A stretch of 64,000 nucleotides of DNA, taken from contig WGMT01000036.1 in the NCBI GenBank assembly GCA_016124945.1, positions 62,001-126,000 of the forward strand. Direction: 5' to 3'. Below the pieces are notes generated by a model that searched no databases, was not told the DNA's origin, and was given only the letters and a program-made list of their open reading frames with translations. Position 1 is the stretch's first letter; the number at the start of each line of letters is the position of its first letter. Below, in pieces: positions 51,525-60,805 of the stretch. The stretch is from a bacterium (GTDB lineage: Bacteria > Chloroflexota > Anaerolineae > Caldilineales > Caldilineaceae). The position numbers and the translations under genes are program-made.

Positions 51525-51920
51525 ATGCATTCCCCATCAATGACCCTCCGCCTCGAACTTTTTGTGGACGACATCGCCGTGTCGCGTGATTTCTACACAC
51601 GCATCCTGAACTTCAGCGCCGATAACCAACACAGCGCGGGCTACACGCCCTTGCGCCAGGGATCGGTCGTCCTCTCGCTCAACCGGCGCTCGTCTCTCCC
51701 CGGCGATCACCCTATCTACGTCGCCGCACAGGAACGCCCGGGCCGCGGCGTTGAAATTGTCCTTGAAGTGGGTGACGTTGAGGCGCGCTACACCCACGTC
51801 CAGTCGCAAAACTGGCCCGTCACACCGCTCCAGCGCCAACCGTGGGGACTCCTCGACTTCCGCCTCATCGATCCCGACGGCTACTATTTGCGTGTCACCT
51901 CGAAAGCTGAGAGCATGTAA
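51525..51920 (+). CDS. VOC (glyoxalase superfamily) protein
   Basis: 131 residues: 'LELFVDDIAVSRDFYTRIL' and 'LLDFRLIDPDGYYLRVTSK' are the two VOC halves. The substrate is unknown. Start ATG 51525 (or the Met five codons later) follows AAGGAG. Confidence 0.85.
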   Translation: MHSPSMTLRLELFVDDIAVSRDFYTRILNFSADNQHSAGYTPLRQGSVVLSLNRRSSLPGDHPIYVAAQERPGRGVEIVLEVGDVEARYTHVQSQNWPVTPLQRQPWGLLDFRLIDPDGYYLRVTSKAESM

Positions 51921-51944
51921 GTCAATGTCCTTAGGTTAAGCGCG

Positions 51945-52020
51945 GAGTGAGCATCCTCAGATGCGGCTCAACTCAGATGCGGCTCTACTCGTATGGAGCC
52001 GCATCTGAGGATGCTCACTC
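51945..52020. repeat. Perfect 25-bp inverted repeat
   Basis: Arms 51945-51969 and 51996-52020 (GAGTGAGCATCCTCAGATGC onward) are exact complements. The loop holds a partial extra copy (ACTCAGATGCGGCTC). Confidence 0.92.
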
Positions 52021-52065
52021 CACAACGAGATGAGTAGCCGAAACTCAGAGAGGAATCAACCCCAC

Positions 52066-54012
52066 ATGGCCGACCAATCCATCAATGTCCTCCGCTACGG
52101 CGTGGACGCGCCCCTGCCCGAAGAACGCACCTTGCACGCCGGGCCGCTCAGCGTCCTCTACAGCGAAGGTGACCTGCGCGCCATCCGCCTGGGGGATCGT
52201 GAGATCCTCAACCGCGTCTACGTCGCCGTGCGCGACCACAATTGGAACACGATCCCGATTGTCCTCTCCAACGTGCAACTTGAGGACAACGGCGACAACT
52301 TCCACATCGCCTACGACGCCGACCACCGCCAGGACAATATTGATTTTCACTGGCAGGGGACGATCCACGGCGCGGCGGACGGCACCATCACCTTTGCAAT
52401 GGACGGCGCAGCCCGGTCCACCTTCCTGCGCAACCGCATTGGCTTTTGTGTCCTCCATCCTGCCCATGTGGCAGGCGCGTCCTGCACCGTGGAGCACGTG
52501 GATGGCACGACGGAGGAAAGCCAATTCCCACAGCACATCTCGGCGGATCAGCCGATCTTCGACATCCGCGCCATCCACAATACCGTGCAGGACGGCGTCG
52601 ACGGCCCCGTACTGCTTGAAGTGCGCATGGAAGGCGACACCTTCGAGATGGAAGATCAGCGCAATTGGACCGACGCCTCGTACAAAACCTACTGTACGCC
52701 GCTAGGCCTACCCTTCCCCGTAGAAATCACGGCAGGCACGCCCGTGCAGCAGCAGATCACTGTGCGCCTGCATGGTGAAACGTCCACACAGGACGACAGC
52801 AACACACCTCCGGTTCAACTACGCGTTGAACGGCGCGCCGTGGGTGAAATGCCGCGCATCGGGTTGGGCTTGTCCAGCCAGGAGATGGTACTGGCTCGGC
52901 GAGAAATTGAGCGGTTGCGCGCCATGCAGATCTCGCACCTGCGCGTCGACGTCGACTTCACCCGCTCCGATTGGCAGGACGAACTACGCCGCGCCGTCGA
53001 CGAAGCCGACGCCATCGGCACTCGTCTTGAAATCGCGCTGCACCTCTCCGACGATGCCGACGCCGAATTGGCGACACTGCGCAGGGTGGTCAACGATCTG
53101 CGGCCTGCGGTGCAGCACTGGCTGATCTACCGCAAAGGCGCCGAAGGGATCGAAGCACATTGGATTGATCTGGCGCGCCGTCACCTGAGTGACTACGATC
53201 ATGTCGAATTCGGGGCGGGGACCGACGCATACTTCACCGAATTGAACCGTGAACGCCCGCCCGCCGCCGTCCTCGACCTGATCTGCTACTCGATCAACCC
53301 GCAAGTGCACGCCTTCGATAACCGTTCGTTGATGGAAACGCTGCCCGTGCAGGCCACCACGGTGGAAAGCGCTCGCTTCCTCGCCGCCGGTCGCCCCATC
53401 GCGGTGACGCCCATTACGTTGCAGCCCCGTTTTAACCCAAATGCCACCAGCGCCGAAGCAGAAATCTCCGGTGAATTGCCCAGCCAGGTGGACGTGCGCC
53501 AGATGTCGCTCTTCGCCGCAGCGTGGACGGTGGGCAGCCTCAAGGCGATGGCCGAAAGCAGCGTGCAGAGCGTCACCTACTTCGAAACGGTGGGCTGGCG
53601 CGGCGTGCTGGAAAGCGTCAACGGGTCGCCGCTACCCGAGCGTTTCCGCTCGCAGCCGGGCGAAGTCTTCCCGCTTTACCACGTCCTCAGCGACGTGGCG
53701 CGCTGCGCCGGTGCGCCCGTCCTCTTTACTGAGAATAACGCGGCGGACAGAGTCACCGGTTTCGCCTTCCAGCGCGACGGACAGATCCACGTCCTTGTAG
53801 CCAACCTCACCAATGCGCCCCAGGAAGTGACAATCCACCACGGCGGCAACCGTGTCCACGTGCGCATGCTCAACGAGCACAACGTTCGCGCCGCCATGGC
53901 CACGCCCGACGCCTACCGCAACGAAGAGAGTCCCCCCATCGATCCAGCCCACGGACAGACGTCCTTGCGGCTGACGGCGTACGCCGTGGCGATGCTGGGG
54001 ATTGGAGATTAG
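52066..54012 (+). CDS. Large three-domain protein resembling D-apionate lactonase
   Basis: A 648-residue protein without a signal peptide. The N-terminal beta domain has 'LHAGPLSVLYSEGDLRAIRL' and 'VYVAVRDHNWNTIP'; the middle region (about 270-520) reads like a TIM barrel ('HLRVDVDFTRSDW', 'LEIALHLSDDAD', 'VEFGAGTDAYFTELNRERP'); and the C-terminus is a beta sandwich ('IHVLVANLTNAPQEVTIHHG'). From memory this layout fits ApnL-type D-apionate lactonases, but I cannot verify it. A glycosidase-related role is an alternative. ATG 52066 has GAGAGGAA upstream. The stop TAG is in a repeat. Confidence 0.55.
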   Translation: MADQSINVLRYGVDAPLPEERTLHAGPLSVLYSEGDLRAIRLGDREILNRVYVAVRDHNWNTIPIVLSNVQLEDNGDNFHIAYDADHRQDNIDFHWQGTIHGAADGTITFAMDGAARSTFLRNRIGFCVLHPAHVAGASCTVEHVDGTTEESQFPQHISADQPIFDIRAIHNTVQDGVDGPVLLEVRMEGDTFEMEDQRNWTDASYKTYCTPLGLPFPVEITAGTPVQQQITVRLHGETSTQDDSNTPPVQLRVERRAVGEMPRIGLGLSSQEMVLARREIERLRAMQISHLRVDVDFTRSDWQDELRRAVDEADAIGTRLEIALHLSDDADAELATLRRVVNDLRPAVQHWLIYRKGAEGIEAHWIDLARRHLSDYDHVEFGAGTDAYFTELNRERPPAAVLDLICYSINPQVHAFDNRSLMETLPVQATTVESARFLAAGRPIAVTPITLQPRFNPNATSAEAEISGELPSQVDVRQMSLFAAAWTVGSLKAMAESSVQSVTYFETVGWRGVLESVNGSPLPERFRSQPGEVFPLYHVLSDVARCAGAPVLFTENNAADRVTGFAFQRDGQIHVLVANLTNAPQEVTIHHGGNRVHVRMLNEHNVRAAMATPDAYRNEESPPIDPAHGQTSLRLTAYAVAMLGIGD

Positions 54013-54218
54013 GGACTGGGGATCAGGGATTGGGGACAGGAAAAACACAGTTTACTGGTAAAGAGATGATGGGATGATGAGATGATGGCTCCTACTTAGC
54101 CCATCATCTCATCATCTCATCATCCCATCATCCCATCATCTCATCATCCCATCATCTCTTTACAACCAAACGCCCAATGCCCGATCCCCAGTCCCTGATC
54201 CCCAGTCCCTAATCTCCC
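53999..54218. repeat. Large nested inverted repeat, two words
   Basis: Outer arms: GGGGATTGGAGATTAGGGAC...GGGATTGGGG (53999-54036) against CCGATCCCCAGTCCCTGATC...TAATCTCCC (to 54218). Inner arms: GGTAAAGAGATGATGGGATG (from 54057) against a long CATCATCCCATCATCTC series ending TCTCTTTAC (54163). The left outer arm starts inside the coding end of the upstream gene (ATTGGAGATTAG). Confidence 0.88.
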
Positions 54219-54220
54219 TC

Positions 54221-54251
54221 TTGACTCTGACGCAACGTCATACCTTATACT
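54221..54251 (+). promoter_or_regulatory. MerR-type promoter with 19-bp spacer and central dyad
   Basis: -35 TTGACT (54221-54226) and -10 TATACT (54246-54251) are 19 bp apart, the over-long spacing typical of MerR-activated promoters. TGACGCAACGTCA, a perfect 5-bp dyad, sits in the spacer. The merR-like gene starts 25 bp downstream, so autoregulation with its own operon is expected. Confidence 0.85.
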
Positions 54252-54276
54252 CACGGTCGTTGGAAAGGAGATCTCC

Positions 54277-55077
54277 ATGGCCCAGCTTTATCGCGTGGCC
54301 GAATTCGCCCGGCTGGCGGGTGTGACAGTGCGCACATTGCAGTACTACGACCGTGAAGAACTGCTCAAACCATCGGATGTCAGCGAGTCCGGCTACCGGC
54401 TGTACCGGCTGGACGATCTGATCCCGCTGGCGCAGATCCTCACGCTCAAGTGGATGGGCTTCCGCCTGGCCCAGATCAAAGAGATGCTCAGCAGCCCGCG
54501 CTATAACCTGGCCCGCTCGCTTGCGCTGCAAAAGGCGGCTGTGGACGCGCAGATCGCCGAACTGCAAGCCGCGTCCGACGCGCTCAGCCGCCTCATCGAC
54601 GAGATCGACGAAACGGATGGCCATCCGGTCGATGCGGCGGCGCTGGGCGTGATCATCCACAGCGTCACGGGCGGCGGCAAAGGCGACTGGGTACGCCGCT
54701 ACTACAGCGACGCCGCCTGGGCAGGCATCCAGAGCAGACGGCTTGCCTTCTCAACCGCTGATCTGGAGCAGGTGCAGCGCGAGTGGGAGTCAGTCTTCGC
54801 CGGTTTCGCCGAGCACCGCCACGAGGCGCCGGATAGCCCGTCCTTGCAGGTGCTGGCAGCGCGGATGGACACACTGCTCGAAGCCTTCACCGGCGGCAAT
54901 CCAGAGATCGAAAGCGGTCTACGCCGCTTCGTCGACGACGCCCAGCGCGGCGAGATCCCCACGGACATGCAGCCGTACAACCCATACGCCAAGGTCGACG
55001 ACGATCTCCGTCAATTGATGCAAGATGCCCTCAACCTCTACCAGGCGCACAAGTCGCAAAAAAGGAGACCAACATGA
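54277..55077 (+). CDS. MerR-family activator with TipAS-like effector domain
   Basis: 266 residues. N-terminal MerR domain 'YRVAEFARLAGVTVRTLQYY' and 'YRLYRLDDLIPLAQILTLK', dimer helix (about 75-115), and a C-terminal helical domain of about 130 residues in the TipAS position that could bind antibiotics or small molecules. RBS AAAGGAG. It overlaps the next gene by 4 nt (ATGA). Confidence 0.9.
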   Translation: MAQLYRVAEFARLAGVTVRTLQYYDREELLKPSDVSESGYRLYRLDDLIPLAQILTLKWMGFRLAQIKEMLSSPRYNLARSLALQKAAVDAQIAELQAASDALSRLIDEIDETDGHPVDAAALGVIIHSVTGGGKGDWVRRYYSDAAWAGIQSRRLAFSTADLEQVQREWESVFAGFAEHRHEAPDSPSLQVLAARMDTLLEAFTGGNPEIESGLRRFVDDAQRGEIPTDMQPYNPYAKVDDDLRQLMQDALNLYQAHKSQKRRPT

Positions 55078-55976
55078 AAGCAAACTGGATCGACACCCAT
55101 CACATCTATCAACAACTCCTCGCCGCGCCCGACCAGGAGACGCGCGAGCAGCTCTACAAAGACGCCATCATCCAACCCTGGCAGGCGATGATGAACAACA
55201 TGACCGACACGTTCCAGACCGAGCCCGGCGATCCCTTCGGCGTGGCAAGGGCATGGAACTGGCTGCTGCCCGAACACTTTGCCGACACACCACAATCGCT
55301 GCCAGTGATGGAAGCGGCCGACGCATGGACCATCGGCGCACGCGCCCTCGCCAAAGGCGCCACCCAGTGGGAGGCATTCACCGACCGCCTGCCCCTTGAC
55401 CAGGTCACCGGCTGGCTGATCCTCGCCGACCCGACGCGCAGCATGCCCGGCGAACTTGGCTACACCGGCGCCATCGACTGGACACAGCCACAGTTGGTTG
55501 TCCAGTACGCCACACCCACCGAGGAGAACCTGCGCTGCCTGCCCGGCGCTGTCGTCCACGAGATGCACCATCTGATCCGGCTGCGTCTCTTCCCATGGAA
55601 CATGATGCAAACCAGCCTGGCCCAGTACATCGTCCACGAAGGCATGGCCGAATTGTTCGCCACCGAGCTATTCGGCGAAGAGGTCCTCGGTCCCTATGTC
55701 ACCGCCATCTCAAAGGACGATCTCGCCACGGCGCGGCGTCTTATCGCCAACAATCTCGACTCTACCGGCTTCGACGTCATCCGCGCTTATGTCTTCGGCG
55801 ACGGCGTCATGGCGTCCATGGGCGGCGAACCCATCGGCATGCCCAACTATGGCGGCTACGCCGTCGGCTACCACGTCGTCCAGTCGTTCCTGCGCCGCAC
55901 GGGGCTGTCTGTGGCCGAGGCGACCTTCCTCTCGGCAGAAGAGATCGTTGCACAGTCGGGTTACTTTAGAAACTAG
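55074..55976 (+). CDS. DUF2268-type putative Zn-metalloprotease
   Basis: 300 residues without a signal peptide. The zinc motif 'AVVHEMHHLIR' (HExxH) lies near 161-171, followed downstream by 'VHEGMAELFATELFGEE', where Glu would be the third ligand. The pattern fits DUF2268 predicted proteases. It is translationally coupled to the MerR/TipAS gene and so probably induced by the same ligand. The substrate is unknown. Confidence 0.85.
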   Translation: MKANWIDTHHIYQQLLAAPDQETREQLYKDAIIQPWQAMMNNMTDTFQTEPGDPFGVARAWNWLLPEHFADTPQSLPVMEAADAWTIGARALAKGATQWEAFTDRLPLDQVTGWLILADPTRSMPGELGYTGAIDWTQPQLVVQYATPTEENLRCLPGAVVHEMHHLIRLRLFPWNMMQTSLAQYIVHEGMAELFATELFGEEVLGPYVTAISKDDLATARRLIANNLDSTGFDVIRAYVFGDGVMASMGGEPIGMPNYGGYAVGYHVVQSFLRRTGLSVAEATFLSAEEIVAQSGYFRN

Positions 55977-56065
55977 ACAGAGGCAGGGCAGCTTACAGAA
56001 ACAAGGGAGTAACGCAGCGAAGATAGGCGGGCGTATCATCCGACATTAATCTCTGGGGGGAGATC

Positions 56066-58732
56066 ATGCTGACCGCCGAACACGAACGACTACAGGCTCA
56101 CCGAGAGCGCCGCGCCGACTGGCGACAGTGGGGACCGTACCTGAGCGAGCGCGCCTGGGGCACCGTGCGCGAAGACTACAGCGCCAATAGCGACGTCTGG
56201 AACTACTTCCCACATGACCACGCCCGCAGCCGCGCCTACCGCTGGAACGAAGACGGCCTGGCCGGCATCAGCGACCGCAACCAATACCGCTGCTTCGCCC
56301 TCGCCCTCTGGAACGGGCAGGATCCCATCCTCAAAGAGCGCCTCTTCGGCCTCACCGGCCCCCAGGGCAACCACGGCGAAGACGTCAAAGAACTCTACTT
56401 CTACACCGACAACACCCCTACGCACAGTTACATGGCCATGCGTTACTGGTATCCGCAGGCGGCCTTTCCTTACGCCGATCTGGCGGCTGAAAACGCCCGC
56501 CGCGGCTACCTCGATTTCGAGTACGAGTTGGCCGACACCGGCATCTTCAACGACAACCGCTACTTCGACGTGCTGGTTGAGTATGCCAAGGTGGACGAGA
56601 ACGATCTTGTCGTCTCCGTAGGCGTGAGCAACCGCGGCCCCGTCGCCGCCTCGCTCCACCTTTTGCCCACACTCTGGTTTCGCAACACCTGGAGTTGGGG
56701 CTACTCAGCCGGCCCGATGAACGACGTCCCTGGCAAGCCGAATCTCTACGCCGCGGACCATCCACGCGGTGTGCCCACTGTGCAAGCGGACCATCCCACC
56801 GTCGGGCGCAGCTATCTCTACGCCGACGCCGCCGAACACCTGATTTTCACCGAAAACGAGACGAACAACGAGCGTCTTTTCAGCACGCCCAACCGCTCGC
56901 CCTACGTCAAAGACGCCTTCCACCGCTACCTCGTCGAAGGAGACGTCACCGCGGTCAATCCCCACCGGGCGGGGACGAAAGCCGCCGCGGTCTACGAGTT
57001 GACAGTGCCCGCGGGTGAGACTGTCACCGTGCGGCTGCGCCTTTCGCCGCAAGATCTCGACGATCCATTCGCCGATTTCGATGCCCTCTTCGTCCAGCGC
57101 CGCCACGAAGCCGACGAATTCTACACCGTCCTTCACCCCGCGGATCTCTGCGCCGAGGATCGTCACATCCAGCGTCAGGCGTGGGCCGGCATGTTGTGGA
57201 CGAAGCAACTCTACTACCTGGACATGCCCCAGTGGCAGGACGGCGACCCGATTTTGCCTGCGCCGTCCTCGCGGCGTGAGGGGCGCAATGAAGACTGGCG
57301 GCACATGGCCAACTTCGACATCATCTCCATGCCCGACAAGTGGGAATATCCCTGGTACGCCACCTGGGATCTGGCCTTCCACACCATCCCGCTGGTGATG
57401 ATCGACCCCGACTACGCCAAACGTCAGCTCGAACTCTTCACCCGCGAATGGTACATGCACCCCAACGGCGCACTCCCCGCCTACGAGTGGAAATTCGGCG
57501 ACGTCAACCCACCTGTCCACGCCTGGGCGGCGCTACACGTCTACAACCTCGATGCCGAACTCAACGGCAAGCCAGACCGCGCCTTCCTGGAGACGGTCTT
57601 CCACAAACTGCTGCTCAACTTCACCTGGTGGGTCAACCGCAAAGACAGCGACGGGCGCAACATCTTTCAGGGCGGCTTCCTGGGGCTGGACAACATCAGC
57701 CTCTTCGACCGCAGCGCGGCGCTGCCCGACGGCATGCACATCGATCAATCAGACGGCACGGCGTGGATGGGCTTCTACAGCCTGGAGATGATGAAGATCG
57801 CGCTGGAACTGGCGCGCGACAACCCCGTCTACCAGGACATGGCGACGAAGTTCTTTGAGCACTTCCTGCGCATTGCCAGCGCCATGAACGATTTCGGCGG
57901 CCACGGCGTGACACTGTGGGACGAGGACGACGAGTTCTTCTACGACGTGCTACACCTGCCCGACGACAGTGTGCGTCCGCTGCGGGTACGTTCGTTGGTA
58001 GGATTGCTGCCCCTCATCGCCGTGGAAACGCTGGAGCCGGAGGTCATGCGCACCATGCCCGACTTCCACCGCCGCACCCACTGGTTCCTCGAAAACCGGC
58101 CCCAACTGGCTGGCACCATCTCCAGCATCGACGAACCCGGCGTGGGCGAGCGCAACCTCGTCGCCCTGCTCACACGCGACCGGCTCACCAGTCTGCTGCG
58201 TGTCATGCTCGACGAAGACGAATTCCTCTCGCCCTACGGCATCCGCTCGCTATCTAAAGCGCACAGCACGCCCTACGTCATGCAGATCAACGGGCAGTCT
58301 TTCTCGATCCAGTACCAGCCCGCCGAATCGGACAGCGGCCTCTTTGGCGGCAACTCCAACTGGCGCGGGCCGGTCTGGTTCCCCATTAACTATCTGCTCA
58401 TCGAAGCGCTCTACCGCTATCATCACTACTACGGCGACGATTTCAAAGTGGAATGTCCCACCGGCTCGGGCAAATGGATGACCCTGGATCAGGTCGCGGG
58501 CGAACTTTCCGAGCGGCTCACCAACCTCTTCCGCGCCAACGCCCAAGGACGTCGCCCGATCTACGGCGGTCAACACCGCTTCGCCGACGATCCCCACTGG
58601 CGCGATCACCTGCTCTTCTACGAATATTTTCACGGCGACAACGGCGCCGGTCTCGGCGCGAGTCACCAAACAGGGTGGACAGGATTGGTGGCGACGCTGT
58701 TACAGAGAGGGCCGGGGGGGAAGTGTCGGTGA
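56066..58732 (+). CDS. MGH1-like glycoside hydrolase (GH63-related glucosidase)
   Basis: 888 residues, cytosolic. Seen: '[18 protein letters not shown]', '[20 protein letters not shown]', '[20 protein letters not shown]' (acid near the (alpha/alpha)6 core), '[20 protein letters not shown]', '[15 protein letters not shown]' and '[19 protein letters not shown]'. These match the large bacterial MGH1-like/GH63 glucosidase family acting on short alpha-glucosides or mannosylglycerate-like substrates. RBS GGGGGGAG. Confidence 0.88.
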   Translation: MLTAEHERLQAHRERRADWRQWGPYLSERAWGTVREDYSANSDVWNYFPHDHARSRAYRWNEDGLAGISDRNQYRCFALALWNGQDPILKERLFGLTGPQGNHGEDVKELYFYTDNTPTHSYMAMRYWYPQAAFPYADLAAENARRGYLDFEYELADTGIFNDNRYFDVLVEYAKVDENDLVVSVGVSNRGPVAASLHLLPTLWFRNTWSWGYSAGPMNDVPGKPNLYAADHPRGVPTVQADHPTVGRSYLYADAAEHLIFTENETNNERLFSTPNRSPYVKDAFHRYLVEGDVTAVNPHRAGTKAAAVYELTVPAGETVTVRLRLSPQDLDDPFADFDALFVQRRHEADEFYTVLHPADLCAEDRHIQRQAWAGMLWTKQLYYLDMPQWQDGDPILPAPSSRREGRNEDWRHMANFDIISMPDKWEYPWYATWDLAFHTIPLVMIDPDYAKRQLELFTREWYMHPNGALPAYEWKFGDVNPPVHAWAALHVYNLDAELNGKPDRAFLETVFHKLLLNFTWWVNRKDSDGRNIFQGGFLGLDNISLFDRSAALPDGMHIDQSDGTAWMGFYSLEMMKIALELARDNPVYQDMATKFFEHFLRIASAMNDFGGHGVTLWDEDDEFFYDVLHLPDDSVRPLRVRSLVGLLPLIAVETLEPEVMRTMPDFHRRTHWFLENRPQLAGTISSIDEPGVGERNLVALLTRDRLTSLLRVMLDEDEFLSPYGIRSLSKAHSTPYVMQINGQSFSIQYQPAESDSGLFGGNSNWRGPVWFPINYLLIEALYRYHHYYGDDFKVECPTGSGKWMTLDQVAGELSERLTNLFRANAQGRRPIYGGQHRFADDPHWRDHLLFYEYFHGDNGAGLGASHQTGWTGLVATLLQRGPGGKCR

Positions 58733-58736
58733 GGCG

Positions 58737-58937
58737 AGATTGAGAGATTAAAGATTGGGTAGAGTGTAGATCGTTTTTATGGGGTTACACTGGGGTAGAT
58801 CTGGGGATTAAGCGATTGGGGAATTCAGATCCTGCACACGCTGAATCCCCCAATCGCCTACTTTTCCAACACAACAGACCCACGGGGCGAATCTTGCTCC
58901 CCCCAATCACTAATCACCAATCCCCAATCACTAACCT
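58737..58937. repeat. Intergenic inverted repeats, 'GATTGAGAGATT' and 'AGCGATTGGGG' words
   Basis: TAAGCGATTGGGGAATTCAG (58809-58828) pairs with CTGAATCCCCCAATCGCCTA (58841-58860). Outside it, GATTGAGAGATTAAAGATTGGG faces CCCCAATCACTAATCACCAA...CACTAACCTCTCC, which also encodes the last residues and stop of the kinase gene. Confidence 0.78.
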
Positions 58938-60326
58938 CTCCACCACCTGCACCAGCGCGTCATCGCCGCCTACGTTGCCGGGGAAGACGATGTATGGCAG
59001 GCCGGGAAAGCGGCTTTCCTCGCCGATCCGCCACACAGGGACGCCGGGAAGGATCTGGCCGGCGACGACGGCGCGGCGCACGTTGAGGCCACGTGTGGCG
59101 ACGTCGCTGGAGGTGATGCCGCCTTTCGCCACCAGGTAGCGAGGACGCACGTCGATGCCGCGCACAATGTCGATGAGGCCAGCAGAGACCTGTGCGCCGA
59201 TGGACAAGTCCGATTCGCCGCCCGCTGCGCCCACATACTTGCGGCTGGTGTAGACCACGGTGACGGTGTCCTCGCGCAGGGAGGCGTTGGCCGCCGCCAC
59301 AATCGATTGCACCGTCCCGGCGCGGTCGGCGAGGAGGCTGTCCACGTCCACTTCCAGCGCGGTGATGTCGGCGCGGCTGAGCAGCGCGTTAAGCTGCGCC
59401 GTCGTCTTAGGCACATAGGATCCGACGACAAAAAGTGCGCCGCTGCCCTGTGCTACATCCAGATCCGCCGCCGTGAGCAGCGGACGCGCCGCGATCCCAG
59501 CGCGCACCTGCACAAACGACGCTGCTGTGCGGTAGATGAACTGCTTTCCCGCTTCCTCCGCGGCGAGAAGCCCCAATACAAAGATCTCCAGGTCCCGGTA
59601 ACTGGCTGCATTGACCACGCAAGATTGCCCACCAGTCAACGTCCTAAGTCGCGCCGACACCACCTCTGGTCCCCCAATGCGCAAATCTTCAATGGAAATG
59701 GAAGCCACATCGGTGGGCGCGATGGCGCCGCCGCTTTTTTCGGCCACCCATTCTTTGAGATTGGAGTGGGTGTAGCCGAAGGCGGCGTCGCGGGCGTAGG
59801 GCGTCTGTGCGGCGGGGATCAACTGATCGCCCTCGGCCACCCAATGCACATCGTCGATGGTGTAGCGCCCGCCTTCGAGGAAGAAGGGGACGATCAACCG
59901 CCCGTCGAACGACTGGCCCAGCCCCTCGGCCAGCGCCGTCACCTCGCCGGGGAAGTGACCGCGCAAAGTGGAGTCGCTGCGGCTGACCACGGCGACGGCG
60001 CGTCCTGTGCGGGCGGCGGCTTCGGTGAGGTTGCGGCCGATCTCGCGGTTGAGCGCGGCCGCGTCCGCTGCGGTGAGGCTGCGCGAGTTGGTGAGGACGT
60101 AGAAGACGTTGTCCTCGCCGCTCAACTCCGCCGCCAGCGCGTCGACGGACCACGTCGTCAACACCGGCACATCGTGGACAGTCTGCGTCCCCGTCGGGTC
60201 GTCATCGAGGACGACCAGGGCGCGGCGGCTTGCGTCCACGCGGGCGCGGATCTGGGCGCGTAGGTCGTCCACGGCGGGTTCGGGTGGGAGGGCGGCGAGG
60301 GTTGCGGTTTTGGATTGGGGGATCAT
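58914..60326 (-). CDS. Four-carbon acid sugar kinase family protein (DUF1537-type)
   Basis: 470 residues. N-terminal substrate domain with 'VLDDDPTGTQTVHDVPVLT', 'YVLTNSRSL' and 'VVSRSDSTLRGHFP'; C-terminal nucleotide domain with 'YLVAKGGITSSDVATRGL' and 'FPGNVGGDDALV'. It phosphorylates sugar acids such as erythronate, threonate or 3-oxo-isoapionate. With the lactonase-like gene at 52066 it suggests a sugar-acid route. The last residues 'LVIGDW' are encoded by an intergenic-type repeat word. Confidence 0.92.
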   Translation of the reverse strand: MIPQSKTATLAALPPEPAVDDLRAQIRARVDASRRALVVLDDDPTGTQTVHDVPVLTTWSVDALAAELSGEDNVFYVLTNSRSLTAADAAALNREIGRNLTEAAARTGRAVAVVSRSDSTLRGHFPGEVTALAEGLGQSFDGRLIVPFFLEGGRYTIDDVHWVAEGDQLIPAAQTPYARDAAFGYTHSNLKEWVAEKSGGAIAPTDVASISIEDLRIGGPEVVSARLRTLTGGQSCVVNAASYRDLEIFVLGLLAAEEAGKQFIYRTAASFVQVRAGIAARPLLTAADLDVAQGSGALFVVGSYVPKTTAQLNALLSRADITALEVDVDSLLADRAGTVQSIVAAANASLREDTVTVVYTSRKYVGAAGGESDLSIGAQVSAGLIDIVRGIDVRPRYLVAKGGITSSDVATRGLNVRRAVVAGQILPGVPVWRIGEESRFPGLPYIVFPGNVGGDDALVQVVERLVIGDW

Positions 60327-60369
60327 GGTGTTTTGTCCGTGGTGTGATCAATTTTGGGAGAGAGACAAG

Positions 60370-60758
60370 ACCCGCCGGGTTGCAGAAAACCCGGCAGGTC
60401 CGCGCGCAGCGGGTGATCCTCCGTCAACCCGCCAGGTCTGCTTTTCTCCTGGTGGGTTTTTCTGGAGCTAACGCGTTCACCCAACAAGACCCGCCGGGTT
60501 GCAGAAAACCCGGCAGGTCCGCGCGCAGCGGGTGATCCTCCGTCAACCCGCCAGGTCTGCTTTTCTCCTGGCGGGTTTTTCTGGAGCTAACGCGTTCACC
60601 CAACAAGACCCGCCGGGTTGCAGAAAACCCAGCAGGTCCGCGCGCAGCGGGTGATCCTCCGTCAACCCGCCAGGTCTGCTTTTCTCCTGGCGGGTTTTTC
60701 TGGAGCTAACGCGTTCACCCAACAAGACCCGCCGGGTTGCTGAAAACCCGGCAGGTCG
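60370..60758. repeat. 119-bp REP-type tandem array, three full units plus a part
   Basis: Units start at 60370, 60489, 60608 and 60727 (period 119). Each contains two hairpins: ACCCGCCGGGTT-GCAG-AAAACCCGGCAGGT and ACCCGCCAGGTCTGCTTTTC...CTGGCGGGTT. They are joined by a constant spacer (GGAGCTAACGCGTTCACC). Copies differ by single bases. The fourth is cut after the first hairpin. This fills the 479-bp gap before the RAYT gene. Confidence 0.95.
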
Positions 60759-60805
60759 CATAAAATGCTTACATCGACAGCAATAACGTCATCTCCGTAA
60801 TTACG

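Noticed and set aside
60370-60758. REP array as a CRISPR
   Set aside because: Unit length 119 bp with identical 'spacers' in every unit; no variable spacers and no cas genes.
60424-60761. Repeated minus-strand frames in the 119-bp array
   Set aside because: They only translate the REP units; identical peptides recur with the period of the repeat and no start signal is seen.
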